The position numbers and the translations under genes are program-made. DNA of 64,000 nt. Source: an uncultured Desulfobacterales bacterium. Lineage in GTDB: Bacteria > Desulfobacterota > Desulfobacteria > Desulfobacterales > SpSt-501. Shown here piece by piece: positions 1-7,620 of the stretch. Where the stretch lies: contig CALIUY010000019.1 in assembly GCA_938048455.1 (NCBI GenBank), positions 53,679 through 117,678 of the forward strand, given 5' to 3'. The notes under the pieces were generated by a model. That model saw nothing but the letters and a program-made list of their open reading frames with translations. It did no database searches and had not been told where the DNA came from. Position 1 is the first letter of the stretch. Every line of letters begins with the position of its first letter.

Positions 1-157
1 AAAGCCGCCAGCGCCGCAGGTCGACCTTGCGACGGGGGATGGCGCCTTGGTTGCGCGAGAAGAAGACGCGGTTCGCGGTGATCCACGAGAGCAGATGTTC
101 GGGAGGCGTTTCGGCGTTGAGCGGCTTTTCACTCAAGATGCGCAGGCGAGGGGACAC
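1..157 (-). CDS. Sulfite-oxidase-like molybdopterin oxidoreductase, N-terminal fragment
   Basis: Only about 52 N-terminal codons lie in the window; the gene runs off the left edge. The translation contains SEKPLNAETPPEHL followed by ITANRVFFSRNQGAIP. This is the entry motif of the sulfite oxidase family (typically E-K-P-x-N-A-E-x-P, then I-T-x-N-x-x-F-x-R-N-x-G), ahead of the Moco-binding domain. The chosen GTG start at 157 has a GGAGG eight bases upstream; another in-frame GTG at 187 has no ribosome-binding site. The gene starts 78 bases after the serine dehydratase stop on the same strand, so it is probably the fourth gene of the glycyl-radical operon. Substrate, localisation and the molybdenum-ligand cysteine cannot be judged from this fragment. 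A sulfite oxidase role is inferred from family resemblance only. Confidence 0.6.
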   Translation of the reverse strand, partial: MSPRLRILSEKPLNAETPPEHLLSWITANRVFFSRNQGAIPRRKVDLRRWRL

Positions 158-235
158 GACATCGACCTCCGGAGGTTGTCGCCGCACGGGGAATTGAATC
201 TTCGGTCGCAAGCTTGACCGCAGGCCAGGGCAAAG

Positions 236-1801
236 TCAAGCCTTTCGCGCGGCGGCCAGGCGGCGCGCGATGGCCTGGGCGGTCGGGGTGAGCGACAGGC
301 CCCCGGCCCCCGTGCAGCGGAGCTCGGGCGGAAGCCTTCTTCCTACATCGGCCATGGCCGCGATCGCCTCATCGAGGGGAATCACGGGATCGAAGCCCGC
401 CAGCGCGAGGTTGGCGCAGGCGAGGGCGTTGGCGACGGCCAGCACGTTGCGCCCGAGACAGGGGACCTCCACGCGGTTGGCGACCGGGTCGCAGACGAGG
501 CCGAGCACGTTCTGCAGCGCCATCGAGGCCGCCGCCGTCGCCCGGGTCGCCTCACCGCGGCTCAACGTGACGAGGGCGGCCGCCGCCATGGCCGAAGCGG
601 CGCCGCACTCGGCAAGGCAGCCGCCGAGCTCGGCGGCGAAGGTGGCGCGGGCGGCGATGAAGACGCCGACCAGGCCGGCGGCGAGCAGCCCTTCCGCGGC
701 CGCCTCCGGGCCGAGCTCGAGCGTGTCGACCAGGCCGTGCACGGCGGCGGGGACCGCGCCGCAGGATCCGGCGGTGGGCGCGGCGACGATCGTCCCGAAG
801 GCGCTTTTCACCTCCATGAGGGCCGCGGCGTAAAGGAGCATCCGGTTGAGGGCTCCGGTCTCGATCAATCCTCCCCGTGAGAGGGCCGCGCCAAACGCGG
901 GGGCCTGGGCGGGAAGGATGCGGTCGGGATGTTCGGTGCCGGCAATACCTTGGCCGATCGCCCGGGCAAGGATTGCGGCCAGCCGTTGCATGCGCCGGAG
1001 GATCTCGTCCCCGGAGAGGCCGCTGCGGGCGCTTTCGTAGACTGCGGCGAGCCGGGCGAGATCGAGGTCCCGGTTGCGGTTCCAGGCGAGCATCTCCGTG
1101 CAGGAAAGAAACGGCACGCGAATCTCCGGACGGGTAAGCACGGGGAGAACGGGCCGGAGGGGACGCACCCAGCGCACGCCGGAAAGGCGGGAGAGTTCCC
1201 GGAGGGCGGTTTCGGGGGCAGGTTCGGGCGTCCGCATTTCGATCAGGATACCGGCCTCTCCGCTGTGGGGGAGAACCTCGGCCCTCGCGGGAAGACCGGC
1301 GGGCAAATCCGCGGGGGAGAAGCCCCGGTCGGCCGCCAGCAGGGTCACGTGGCGGTCGCCGCGAAGCGAGAGGGAAATGCCGTCGATCGCCGTCACCTCG
1401 ACCATGCCTCCGCCGGTTGAGAGGGCGATCATCTCGTGATGCTCCCCTTCGCCCTCCAGGGTCAGCCGGTAGGTGTTCGGGTGGGGGTCGCCGAAGGAGC
1501 CGATCCGGATCTCGGTGGCGATTCCCCGGCGCGCGAGTTCCTCCGCGGCGTCGGCGAGACGTTCGTCGTCTGCTTCCCAGCCGAGCAAGCCGGCGAAGAG
1601 GCCGATGTCCGACCCCTGTTCCGCGTGCGTGTGGGCCAGCGAGCCGGCGGCGTCGAATTCCAGGCGCAGCCGCTTGATCCGGCCGGCCAGGAGATCGTGC
1701 GCCAGGCGCCCGATACGCACCGCGGCCGCACAGTGCGAGCTCGACGGCCCGCGCATGACCGGGCCGATCACGTCGTTGAAGATGCTGGGGGGGAGGCCCA
1801 T
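236..1801 (-). CDS. sdaA: L-serine dehydratase, Fe-S dependent, single chain
   Basis: Deaminates L-serine to pyruvate and ammonia in the cytoplasm using a [4Fe-4S] cluster. The 521-residue chain joins the beta domain (start GPVMRGPSSSH, residues 13-23) to the alpha domain (about residues 240-520). The cluster cysteines appear to be C395 (GGCLAECGAASAM), C437 (GLVCDPV) and C448 (VEVPCLGRN). Their 42 and 11 residue spacing matches the ligands known from the Legionella enzyme. Family motif GTIVAAPTAGS is at 336-346. The start is the ATG at 1801 with AGGGA upstream. The gene lies 31 bases after the hydroxyproline dehydratase, in the same operon. This context suggests amino-acid fermentation, or that the enzyme uses a related beta-hydroxy amino acid. 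The oxygen-labile cluster fits an anaerobe. Confidence 0.88.
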   Translation of the reverse strand: MGLPPSIFNDVIGPVMRGPSSSHCAAAVRIGRLAHDLLAGRIKRLRLEFDAAGSLAHTHAEQGSDIGLFAGLLGWEADDERLADAAEELARRGIATEIRIGSFGDPHPNTYRLTLEGEGEHHEMIALSTGGGMVEVTAIDGISLSLRGDRHVTLLAADRGFSPADLPAGLPARAEVLPHSGEAGILIEMRTPEPAPETALRELSRLSGVRWVRPLRPVLPVLTRPEIRVPFLSCTEMLAWNRNRDLDLARLAAVYESARSGLSGDEILRRMQRLAAILARAIGQGIAGTEHPDRILPAQAPAFGAALSRGGLIETGALNRMLLYAAALMEVKSAFGTIVAAPTAGSCGAVPAAVHGLVDTLELGPEAAAEGLLAAGLVGVFIAARATFAAELGGCLAECGAASAMAAAALVTLSRGEATRATAAASMALQNVLGLVCDPVANRVEVPCLGRNVLAVANALACANLALAGFDPVIPLDEAIAAMADVGRRLPPELRCTGAGGLSLTPTAQAIARRLAAARKA

Positions 1802-1832
1802 GTCGCTGTTTCCCTAAGTCGGCGCTTGGCCT

Positions 1833-4193
1833 TCAGCCGCCGCGATGCGCCGTGCGGCGGATGATTTCCTCCTGGATGCCGGGGTCGAGGTCCACGAAGA
1901 AGTCGCTGTAGCCCGCCACGCGCACCAGCAGATCGCGGTATTCGCGGGGGTGCTCCTGAGCCCGGCGGAGGGTGGCGTCGTCGACGATGTTGAACTGCAC
2001 GTGGTGTCCGTGCAGGCGGAAGTAGGTGCGGATGAGCTGGGCGAGCTTGGCGAGATCACGCTCGCTTTTCAGAAAATCGGGCAGGAAGCGCAGGTTGAGC
2101 AGGGTCCCTCCGCTGCGCGATTGGTCGATCCGGGCGAGCGAACGCAGGACCGCGGTCGGCCCCGCGCGGTCGGCCCCCGGGGCGGGGGAGGCCCCGTCGG
2201 AGACCGGTTCGCCCGCATGCCGGCCGTCGGCGGAGGCGGCGAGCATGCGGCCGAAATAGACATGGCAGGTGGTCGAAAGCAGATTCAAGTGCCAGCGGCC
2301 CCCGCGTGTGTTCGGCCGGCCGTCGATCGCCCGGAGCAAGGATCCGTAGACGCGCTCGAGCAGCCGGTCGGCGCGCTCGTCGTCGTTGCCGTAGCGGGGG
2401 GTCCGGTTCCGCAGCGTAAGCCGCAAAGGCTCCTCCCCCGCGAAGTCGCGGGCGAGCGCTTGAACGAGGCGGGGAAGGGGCAGGGCGGCTTTTTCGAAAA
2501 CGTGGGTGCGGATGGCGGAGAGGGCGTCGACCGTGGTCCCGATCCCGACGCAGGCGATGAAGGAGGTGTTGTAGCGCGGGCCGCCGTCGGTGTAGTCGCG
2601 GCCGCGGGCGATACAATCCCGGATCAGCACGGAGAGAAACGGCGCCGGGCAGGTTCGGGCGACGATGCGCTCGATGCGATGGCTCCCCCCGACCTTGAGA
2701 TCGACCGCCCAGCGGAGCTGGGCTTCGAAAGCGCCGTAGAGCCGATCGAAGCCAGGGAAGGTTTCCGCCTTTCCCGTGCGCAAACCGATGGGATTCCCGG
2801 TCCGGAGGTCGCAGCCGTCGTTCAGGGCGAACTCGAGGAGCTTCGGCACGTTCAGGTAGCCGGTCAGAATGTAGGCCTCCTTGCCGAAGGCGCCCGTTTC
2901 GATGCAGCCGCTCGTTCCCCCTTCGCGCGCGTCCTCGAGGCTTTTGCCCGCGGCGAGCAGTTCCTGGACGACGAGATCGGCGTTGAAGACGGAGGGCCAG
3001 CCGTTTCCCTCGCGGATCACGCGGCAAGCGGCGAGAAGGTAGCGCTCCGGGGTGATCCGGCTGAGATGCAGACTCGGCTGGGGCTGAAGCAGCCGGAGCT
3101 CGGAGGCCACCTCGAGGATCAGCTCGGTCAACGCGGAGGCCCCGCTTCCCCCATCGGGGGTCAGCCCGCCCAGGTTGACTTGGGTGAAGTCGTTGTAGGT
3201 GCCGCTTTCCTTCGCGGTCACGCCGACCTTGGGCGGCGCGGGATGGTTGTTCACCTTGATCCAGAAGCAGGCGAGCAGCTCCTTCGCCTGCTCGCGCGTG
3301 AGGCTGCCCTCGCGGAGCCCCTGATCATAGAACGGCTGCAGGTGTTGGTCGAGATGCCCCGGGCTCATGGCGTCCCAGCCGTTCAACTCCGTGATCACGG
3401 CGAGGTGCACGAACCAGTAGGCCTGGAGGGCTTCCCAGAAATCCCGGGGGGGATGGGCGGGCACCCGGCGGCAGACGGCGGCGATGCGCCGCAGCTCCGC
3501 TCTTCGCACGGGATCGGGCTGGCGGGCCGCCTGCTCTTCGGCCCGCGCGGCGTGGCGGCCGGCGAAGGCGATAACCGCCTCACAGGCGATGTCCATGGCG
3601 CGGAGTTGTTCGGCGCGGTCGCGGACCTCGGGGTCGGTGAGATCGTCCAAGGCCGCCAGACTCGCCGCGATCTCGGCCTGCAGATCGCGCAGGCCGCGGC
3701 GGTAGATCAAGCCGTCGAGCGCCGTGTGACCCGGCGCGCGTTGCTCCAGGAACTCGGTGAAGACCCCGGCATCGTAGGCCGCGCGCCACTCGGGGGTGAG
3801 CTCCGCGAAGATGCGCTCCCGAACGGTGCGTCCCTCCCAGAAGGGAATCACCTCGGTTGCGTAACGGGCGATGTCCTCGGGCGCGACCCGGTAAGCGGTG
3901 CGGGGCCGGGAGTCGAGGACCCGCAGATCCTCCGGGCTGTGGCAGGTCCATTCGGGGAACGTGGGTACGGCTTTGGGCGCGGGGCCGCGTTCCCCGACGA
4001 TCAGTTCGTCTTCGCCCAGAAAGATCGTTTTTTCCGCCAGAAGATCCCGGAAGATCAGCGCGCGCAAAACGGGGGTCGAGTAACGGCCCCCGTGGCGGCG
4101 GGCCGCGTCGGTGACGAGAAGCGCACGCTCGATCGACAGGCTGACGGGTGTCTCGAGACTTCGGGCGCGCAGGCGTTCGATCCGCGGGGTCAT
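1833..4193 (-). CDS. hypD: Glycyl radical enzyme, HypD-type trans-4-hydroxy-L-proline dehydratase
   Basis: Predicted to dehydrate trans-4-hydroxy-L-proline to (S)-1-pyrroline-5-carboxylate by radical chemistry in the cytoplasm. The 786-residue protein has the thiyl cysteine C430 and catalytic E432 (GGTSGCIETGAFGKEAY) and the radical glycine G761 (RVAGYSD). Compared with Clostridioides difficile HypD as I remember it, every substrate-contact residue is present at a constant offset of four: F148, H156 (APGHT), D274 (GWDAMSP), S330, F336 and Y446. That makes HypD more likely than isethionate lyase, choline lyase or glycerol dehydratase. GGAGG lies nine bases before the ATG at 4193. The activating enzyme is immediately upstream and a serine dehydratase downstream. 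No P5C reductase (proC), the usual partner, is present in the window. Glycyl radical enzymes are destroyed by oxygen, so expression should be anaerobic. Confidence 0.85.
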   Translation of the reverse strand: MTPRIERLRARSLETPVSLSIERALLVTDAARRHGGRYSTPVLRALIFRDLLAEKTIFLGEDELIVGERGPAPKAVPTFPEWTCHSPEDLRVLDSRPRTAYRVAPEDIARYATEVIPFWEGRTVRERIFAELTPEWRAAYDAGVFTEFLEQRAPGHTALDGLIYRRGLRDLQAEIAASLAALDDLTDPEVRDRAEQLRAMDIACEAVIAFAGRHAARAEEQAARQPDPVRRAELRRIAAVCRRVPAHPPRDFWEALQAYWFVHLAVITELNGWDAMSPGHLDQHLQPFYDQGLREGSLTREQAKELLACFWIKVNNHPAPPKVGVTAKESGTYNDFTQVNLGGLTPDGGSGASALTELILEVASELRLLQPQPSLHLSRITPERYLLAACRVIREGNGWPSVFNADLVVQELLAAGKSLEDAREGGTSGCIETGAFGKEAYILTGYLNVPKLLEFALNDGCDLRTGNPIGLRTGKAETFPGFDRLYGAFEAQLRWAVDLKVGGSHRIERIVARTCPAPFLSVLIRDCIARGRDYTDGGPRYNTSFIACVGIGTTVDALSAIRTHVFEKAALPLPRLVQALARDFAGEEPLRLTLRNRTPRYGNDDERADRLLERVYGSLLRAIDGRPNTRGGRWHLNLLSTTCHVYFGRMLAASADGRHAGEPVSDGASPAPGADRAGPTAVLRSLARIDQSRSGGTLLNLRFLPDFLKSERDLAKLAQLIRTYFRLHGHHVQFNIVDDATLRRAQEHPREYRDLLVRVAGYSDFFVDLDPGIQEEIIRRTAHRGG

Positions 4194-4198
4194 GATCG

Positions 4199-5176
4199 CT
4201 AACCTCCGATCCGCACTTCGAGGCCGTAGGCGGAAAGACGGCGGGCGGCCTCTTCCACGGCTTCGGGGCAGGGGGCCTCGGTGTTCGGGAGCGGGACGGG
4301 GAGTTTAAGACTCCGATACTTGCCGTCCGCCGCGCGGTGATAGGGAAGCAGGTCCACGGGCGGTCGCCGAGGAAGACGAGCGATGAAGGCTCCGGCGGCC
4401 GCAAGGTCGTCGGCACCGTCGTTCACGCCGGGGATAAGCGGGATGCGGACGATCAGATCGACTTGCTTTTCGGCAAGAGAAACGAGATTTCGCAAAATCA
4501 AGCGGTTATCGACACCGACGGCGCGGCGGTGCCGTGCGGGGTCGATCAGCTTGAGGTCGAAGAGGAAAAGCTCCGTCATCCCGGCCGCCGCGGCAAGGAG
4601 CGCAGGCTCGGTGTATCCCGAGGTGTCGACGGCGCGGTGGAAGCCCCGAGCGCCGCAGGCGTCCAGGGCTGCGAGCAGAAAAGCGGGCTGGGCGAAGGGT
4701 TCACCTCCGGAAAAGGTGACGCCGCCTCCTCCTTCTTCGAAGAAAGGCCGATCGCGCTCGAGAATCGCGAGCAGTTCCTCGATTTCGATCCTCCGGGACA
4801 GCCGCTCGAGGGCCTCGGTCGGGCAGACTTCGGCGCAGCGGCCGCAACGGCGGCAACACGACGGATCGATCCCGATTTCCCCTTCTTTCCGGCGGCAGGC
4901 GCCTGTCGGGCAGGAGGCGACACAGGTGCCGCAGCCGATGCAGCGACCCGCATCCCAGAGGATCGCCGGAAGATCGAGACGATGCTCCGGGTTGTGGCAC
5001 CAGAGGCAGGTCAGGGGGCATCCTTTAAAGAAAACCGTGGTGCGGATCCCCGGACCGTCATGGATCGCACAGCGCATGATGTTGAAGACAAGCCCCGTGG
5101 GGGAGGACTCAGCCCTTCGGATCGTCCCGAGAGAATAAGGCGAGTCGGGAATTTGGGGGGCGGGCATCGTTTCCAT
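4199..5176 (-). CDS. hypE: Glycyl radical enzyme activating enzyme (radical SAM)
   Basis: Radical SAM enzyme that abstracts hydrogen from the radical glycine of the adjacent dehydratase. The 325-residue protein opens its core with HDGPGIRTTVFFKGCP and the CxxxCxxC cluster motif CPLTCLWC. A two-cluster ferredoxin insert follows (CIGCGTC...C and CCRRCGRCAEVC), as in most activating enzymes of this family. VTFSGGEPF is the SAM-contact GGE motif. It is the first gene of the minus-strand operon; its stop is five bases from the dehydratase start, which points to translational coupling. The ATG at 5176 lacks a strong ribosome-binding site, and a second in-frame ATG lies three codons later. The pairing with HypD is inferred from position. 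Confidence 0.9.
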   Translation of the reverse strand: METMPAPQIPDSPYSLGTIRRAESSPTGLVFNIMRCAIHDGPGIRTTVFFKGCPLTCLWCHNPEHRLDLPAILWDAGRCIGCGTCVASCPTGACRRKEGEIGIDPSCCRRCGRCAEVCPTEALERLSRRIEIEELLAILERDRPFFEEGGGGVTFSGGEPFAQPAFLLAALDACGARGFHRAVDTSGYTEPALLAAAAGMTELFLFDLKLIDPARHRRAVGVDNRLILRNLVSLAEKQVDLIVRIPLIPGVNDGADDLAAAGAFIARLPRRPPVDLLPYHRAADGKYRSLKLPVPLPNTEAPCPEAVEEAARRLSAYGLEVRIGG

Positions 5177-5582
5177 GATCCGGGATCTTGCTGCGGATTC
5201 AAAGCTTGCCCAAGATTCCTCTGCGGGGGGATGGGTTAGGGGTTGGATTCATCTTTCGTTTCAGTTGATCTCTTGGCCCGGCTCTTGATCGTGGATGAGT
5301 CGATTTTTTAGTGGTCCATATCCCGGATGTTTTTTTGGTCTCATCCTAATCCTGATGCCCAAGATGTTCGTGATGTGGTCTGAAGAGCTGATGAGTTCTA
5401 ACGCCATGCAGCCACAGCTGTCAAGTCACGATTTGGATCCATTTTTCAGATTCTTTACCCCTTGACCGGACCAGGAAATTTTTTTAAGGAATTTGGTCGA
5501 ATGGTCTGAACACCAGAAGTGTTTTTTCTCTCGGATATCAGAAAACACATTCGCCGAGGATCTCGGCGGAGGGAAAAGCCGG
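5177..5582. promoter_or_regulatory. Divergent control region between activating enzyme and GntR regulator
   Basis: No gene is seen in this 406-base stretch, which is clearly more AT-rich than its surroundings. It separates the minus-strand hydroxyproline operon from the plus-strand GntR gene, so it must hold both promoters. It contains six TGGTC boxes: plus strand at 5312, 5336, 5376, 5494 and 5502, and minus strand at 5469-5473. TGGT...ACCA arms occur at 5502-5515. TGGT/ACCA half-sites are typical of FadR-type GntR operators, so these are candidate binding sites for the adjacent regulator. I could not identify a convincing promoter for the minus-strand operon. Confidence 0.45.
5462..5490 (+). 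promoter_or_regulatory. Candidate sigma-70 promoter of the GntR gene
   Basis: TTGACC at 5462-5467 and TAAGGA at 5485-5490 are separated by exactly 17 bases, about 90 bases before the GntR start. A GACCA box sits in the spacer and two TGGTC boxes follow directly downstream, an arrangement that would allow autorepression. The -10 match is only moderate. Confidence 0.4.
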
Positions 5583-6284
5583 ATGCAGTTTGAGGCCATT
5601 CCGCGCCGCACAGCTCCCGACAAGGTGGTCGAACAGCTTCTTTCGCGAATCAAGTCCGGCGAGCTCGCTCCCGGGATGCAGCTTCCACCGCAGCGCGAAC
5701 TGGCGCGACAATTCGGGGTCGGCCGGTCTTCCGTGCGCGAGGCCCTGAACGCCCTATCGGTTATGGGGTTTGTCGAGGTCTTTCAAGGAAAAGGGACCTT
5801 TATCGCCGGGGAAATCCCCGGATCGGATCCCACGGCGGCCGCCGTGCGTGCGGCCTTCCAGGCGGAGAGCCTTCTCGATCTTCTCGAGCTGCGCGAGACC
5901 CTGGAGTGCCGGGCGGCGGAGCTTGCCGCCGAGCGTATCGAAGCCAGCCAGCTTGCCTCGCTGCGGCGTTGCCTTCAGGCGATCGAACGCGCGGGACAGG
6001 ACTACTCCGCTTTTCTTGCCGCGGACCTCGACTACCATCGGCGGCTCTGCGAGGCCTCGGGCAATCGGGCTTTCGTCGAGATTTTGACCCCGCTTCTTTC
6101 CCGTGTGGCCGAGCAACATGGGCGGCTCAAGACCGGCCGGATCTCGGAAGACTACCGCGAACATTCGATCCGCACCCTGAAGCAGCTGACGGCTTGCCTC
6201 GAGCGCGAAGACGGCCGGGGAGCCCGCGAATGGATGCGCGACCACCTGAACGCCATCCGCGGCGAGCTGAAGGAGCTGCTCTGA
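5583..6284 (+). CDS. GntR-family transcriptional regulator, FadR/FCD subfamily
   Basis: DNA-binding regulator of 233 residues. The N-terminal winged helix (about residues 10-70) has the typical LPPQRELARQFGVGRSSVREAL recognition region followed by a GFVEVFQGKGTFI wing. The C-terminal helical FCD ligand domain spans about 90-225, with conserved D and H residues in the DLDYHRRL stretch that usually bind a metal and an organic-acid effector. The ATG at 5583 is chosen because GGAGGG lies nine bases upstream. A longer frame back to 5493 lacks a binding site and would extend past the conserved N-terminus. It is divergent from the hydroxyproline operon and sits near the short-chain dehydrogenase gene, so it probably controls one or both in response to a small carboxylate. 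Confidence 0.88.
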   Translation: MQFEAIPRRTAPDKVVEQLLSRIKSGELAPGMQLPPQRELARQFGVGRSSVREALNALSVMGFVEVFQGKGTFIAGEIPGSDPTAAAVRAAFQAESLLDLLELRETLECRAAELAAERIEASQLASLRRCLQAIERAGQDYSAFLAADLDYHRRLCEASGNRAFVEILTPLLSRVAEQHGRLKTGRISEDYREHSIRTLKQLTACLEREDGRGAREWMRDHLNAIRGELKELL

Positions 6285-6645
6285 TGTGTCGGCTCTCCGG
6301 CAAGCCTCGAGCCGTCTCTTCCCCGGCGGCGAAGCCGAGCTCTCGGCCCCGGCCTTTTTCCCGCAGCCCTTCGAATTGTATTTCATAATACAACAGTCGG
6401 TCCGAAAAACCCTCCGCTTGTATCCCCGCCTGCTCCTCCCGCGGCCTGATCTTCGCCGTGCGGTGACGGCGGCCGGACCCGAGGGCGAAGAAGGAATAAG
6501 ACCCGAGCGACAGCGCCGGCGGGGCGAAGCGGAGAGCCCTCCCGCCTGGACCTCGAAAACGAGGTCAAAAGCGTTTGCCCATTCAAGGCGGCAGGCGCGG
6601 TTTCCGACCCAGGAGATCGGCCGGGAGATCAATTTCCAGCCGGGA
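6285..6645. other. Gene-free stretch between GntR and short-chain dehydrogenase genes
   Basis: This is the 3' junction of two converging genes. Besides an 18-base palindrome at 6376-6393 (own entry) it contains a perfect seven-base hairpin, GACCTCG-aaaa-CGAGGTC, at 6549-6566 without a T-run. No coding potential was recognised: the frames open across it are antisense shadows of the dehydrogenase. Confidence 0.5.
6376..6393. promoter_or_regulatory. Perfect palindrome TTGTATT-N4-AATACAA, GntR-like operator
   Basis: Seven-base arms with a four-base centre, AT-rich within very GC-rich DNA. TTGTAT/ATACAA arms resemble operators of FCD-type GntR regulators, and the adjacent upstream gene encodes such a regulator. 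No gene starts just downstream, so it could instead be a transcript-end hairpin or a remnant control site. Confidence 0.35.
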
Positions 6646-7419
6646 TCAGGGGATCCCCCCCATGGCGGCGGTCAATCCGCCGTCGACGATGAGGGTCTGA
6701 CCGGTGATGAAGGCCGCCGCGGGCGATGCCAGAAAGAGAACGGCCTGCGCGATGTCTTGCGGCTCGGCCCAGCGCCCAAGGGGGGTGCGTGCCTTCACGG
6801 CCGCTTCCAGGGTGGGATCGGTCCATTGAGAACGCGTGAGCTCGGTGCGCGTGAACCCCGGGGCGACGGCGTTCACGCGGATCCCGTGGGGCGCCCATTC
6901 CACGGCGAGCGCGCGGGTGAGCTGCCGCAGTCCGGCCTTGGTCATGGCGTAGGCGGCGACCCCCGGGCGGGCGATCTCCGCGAGGATGGAGGAGATGTTC
7001 ACGATCGCCCCGGGTTTGCCGGAGGCGATGCGCTCCTGGGCGAATTCGCAGGAAAGCCGGTAGGTCGCCGTGAGGTGGAGATCGATCAGCCGGTGCAGTC
7101 CTTCCGCCTCGATCGTCTGGGCGGGCCCGCGCAGGATGGCCCCGGCGTTGTTGACGAGGATGTCGATGCCGCCCGCCGCCGCGGCCGCCCGGCGGAAAGT
7201 CTGCGGGACTTCCTCCGCTCGCGAAAGGTCGCAGGGCAGAGTCCATACCCGGGGGGAGCCGATCCGGGAGGCCGCTTCGTCGAGCCGCGCGCGGTCGCGT
7301 GCGACGAGAACGACCGCGGCGCCGGCGGCGGCGAAACTCTGGGCGATGCCGAGGCCGATGCCGCGGCTTGCCCCGGTGACAAGAGCGGTCCGGCCGTCGA
7401 GGCGGAAAGCATCCAGCAT
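6646..7419 (-). CDS. Short-chain dehydrogenase/reductase (SDR), classical type
   Basis: NAD(P)-dependent oxidoreductase of 257 residues with a full classical SDR signature: TGASRGIG nucleotide-binding loop at 15-22, NNAG at 90-93, and catalytic S144, Y157 and K161 (YAMTK). The C-terminal ASPAAAFITGQTLIVDGG stretch is typical of gluconate 5-dehydrogenase or 3-oxoacyl-ACP reductase-like members. The start at 7419 (MLDAFRLDGRTALVTG) fits family length; the frame stays open much further upstream only because of GC-rich antisense shadowing of the opposite gene. It is divergent from the hydroxypyruvate reductase and near the GntR regulator, which suggests a sugar-acid or hydroxy-acid substrate. The exact substrate cannot be read from sequence. 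Confidence 0.85.
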   Translation of the reverse strand: MLDAFRLDGRTALVTGASRGIGLGIAQSFAAAGAAVVLVARDRARLDEAASRIGSPRVWTLPCDLSRAEEVPQTFRRAAAAAGGIDILVNNAGAILRGPAQTIEAEGLHRLIDLHLTATYRLSCEFAQERIASGKPGAIVNISSILAEIARPGVAAYAMTKAGLRQLTRALAVEWAPHGIRVNAVAPGFTRTELTRSQWTDPTLEAAVKARTPLGRWAEPQDIAQAVLFLASPAAAFITGQTLIVDGGLTAAMGGIP

Positions 7420-7467
7420 CGCGAAACCTTTCGGAGCATGGATCGTGGATTCTTTGCCGTGCCGGGA

Positions 7468-7496
7468 AAGGTAGCTCGGCCTCTCTTCGTTGTAAA
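7468..7496 (-). promoter_or_regulatory. Candidate promoter of the SDR gene
   Basis: On the minus strand TTTACA (7491-7496) and TACCTT (7468-7473) are 17 bases apart, about 50 bases upstream of the SDR start. The -10 is weak. A perfect 12-base palindrome CCGGCGCGCCGG lies just upstream at 7504-7515. Confidence 0.3.
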
Positions 7497-7620
7497 GCGC
7501 CTTCCGGCGCGCCGGACGAAAGGGAGCGGTCTTGATTCCCCCCGCAGGATCTCCTAATTTCTCGGGCCCGGACGGGAGGCCGAGCGCTTCCTCAAGGAAA
7601 GAGGTCGGCGGAGGTGCCCG

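Noticed and set aside
1833..4193. Isethionate or other sulfonate C-S lyase, suggested by the neighbouring sulfite-oxidase-like gene
   Set aside because: The pocket residues follow HypD at a constant offset, including H156 and D274 of the hydroxyproline site, so a sulfonate role is less likely.
1845..4202. Long plus-strand open frame of 785 codons opposite the glycyl radical enzyme gene
   Set aside because: In DNA this GC-rich the antisense of a real gene often stays open. The translation has no recognisable motif, while the opposite strand encodes an intact HypD.
5260..5310. Sigma-54 promoter around the TTGGCCCGGCTCTTGA stretch
   Set aside because: The -12 GC element is absent at the required spacing from the -24 GG.
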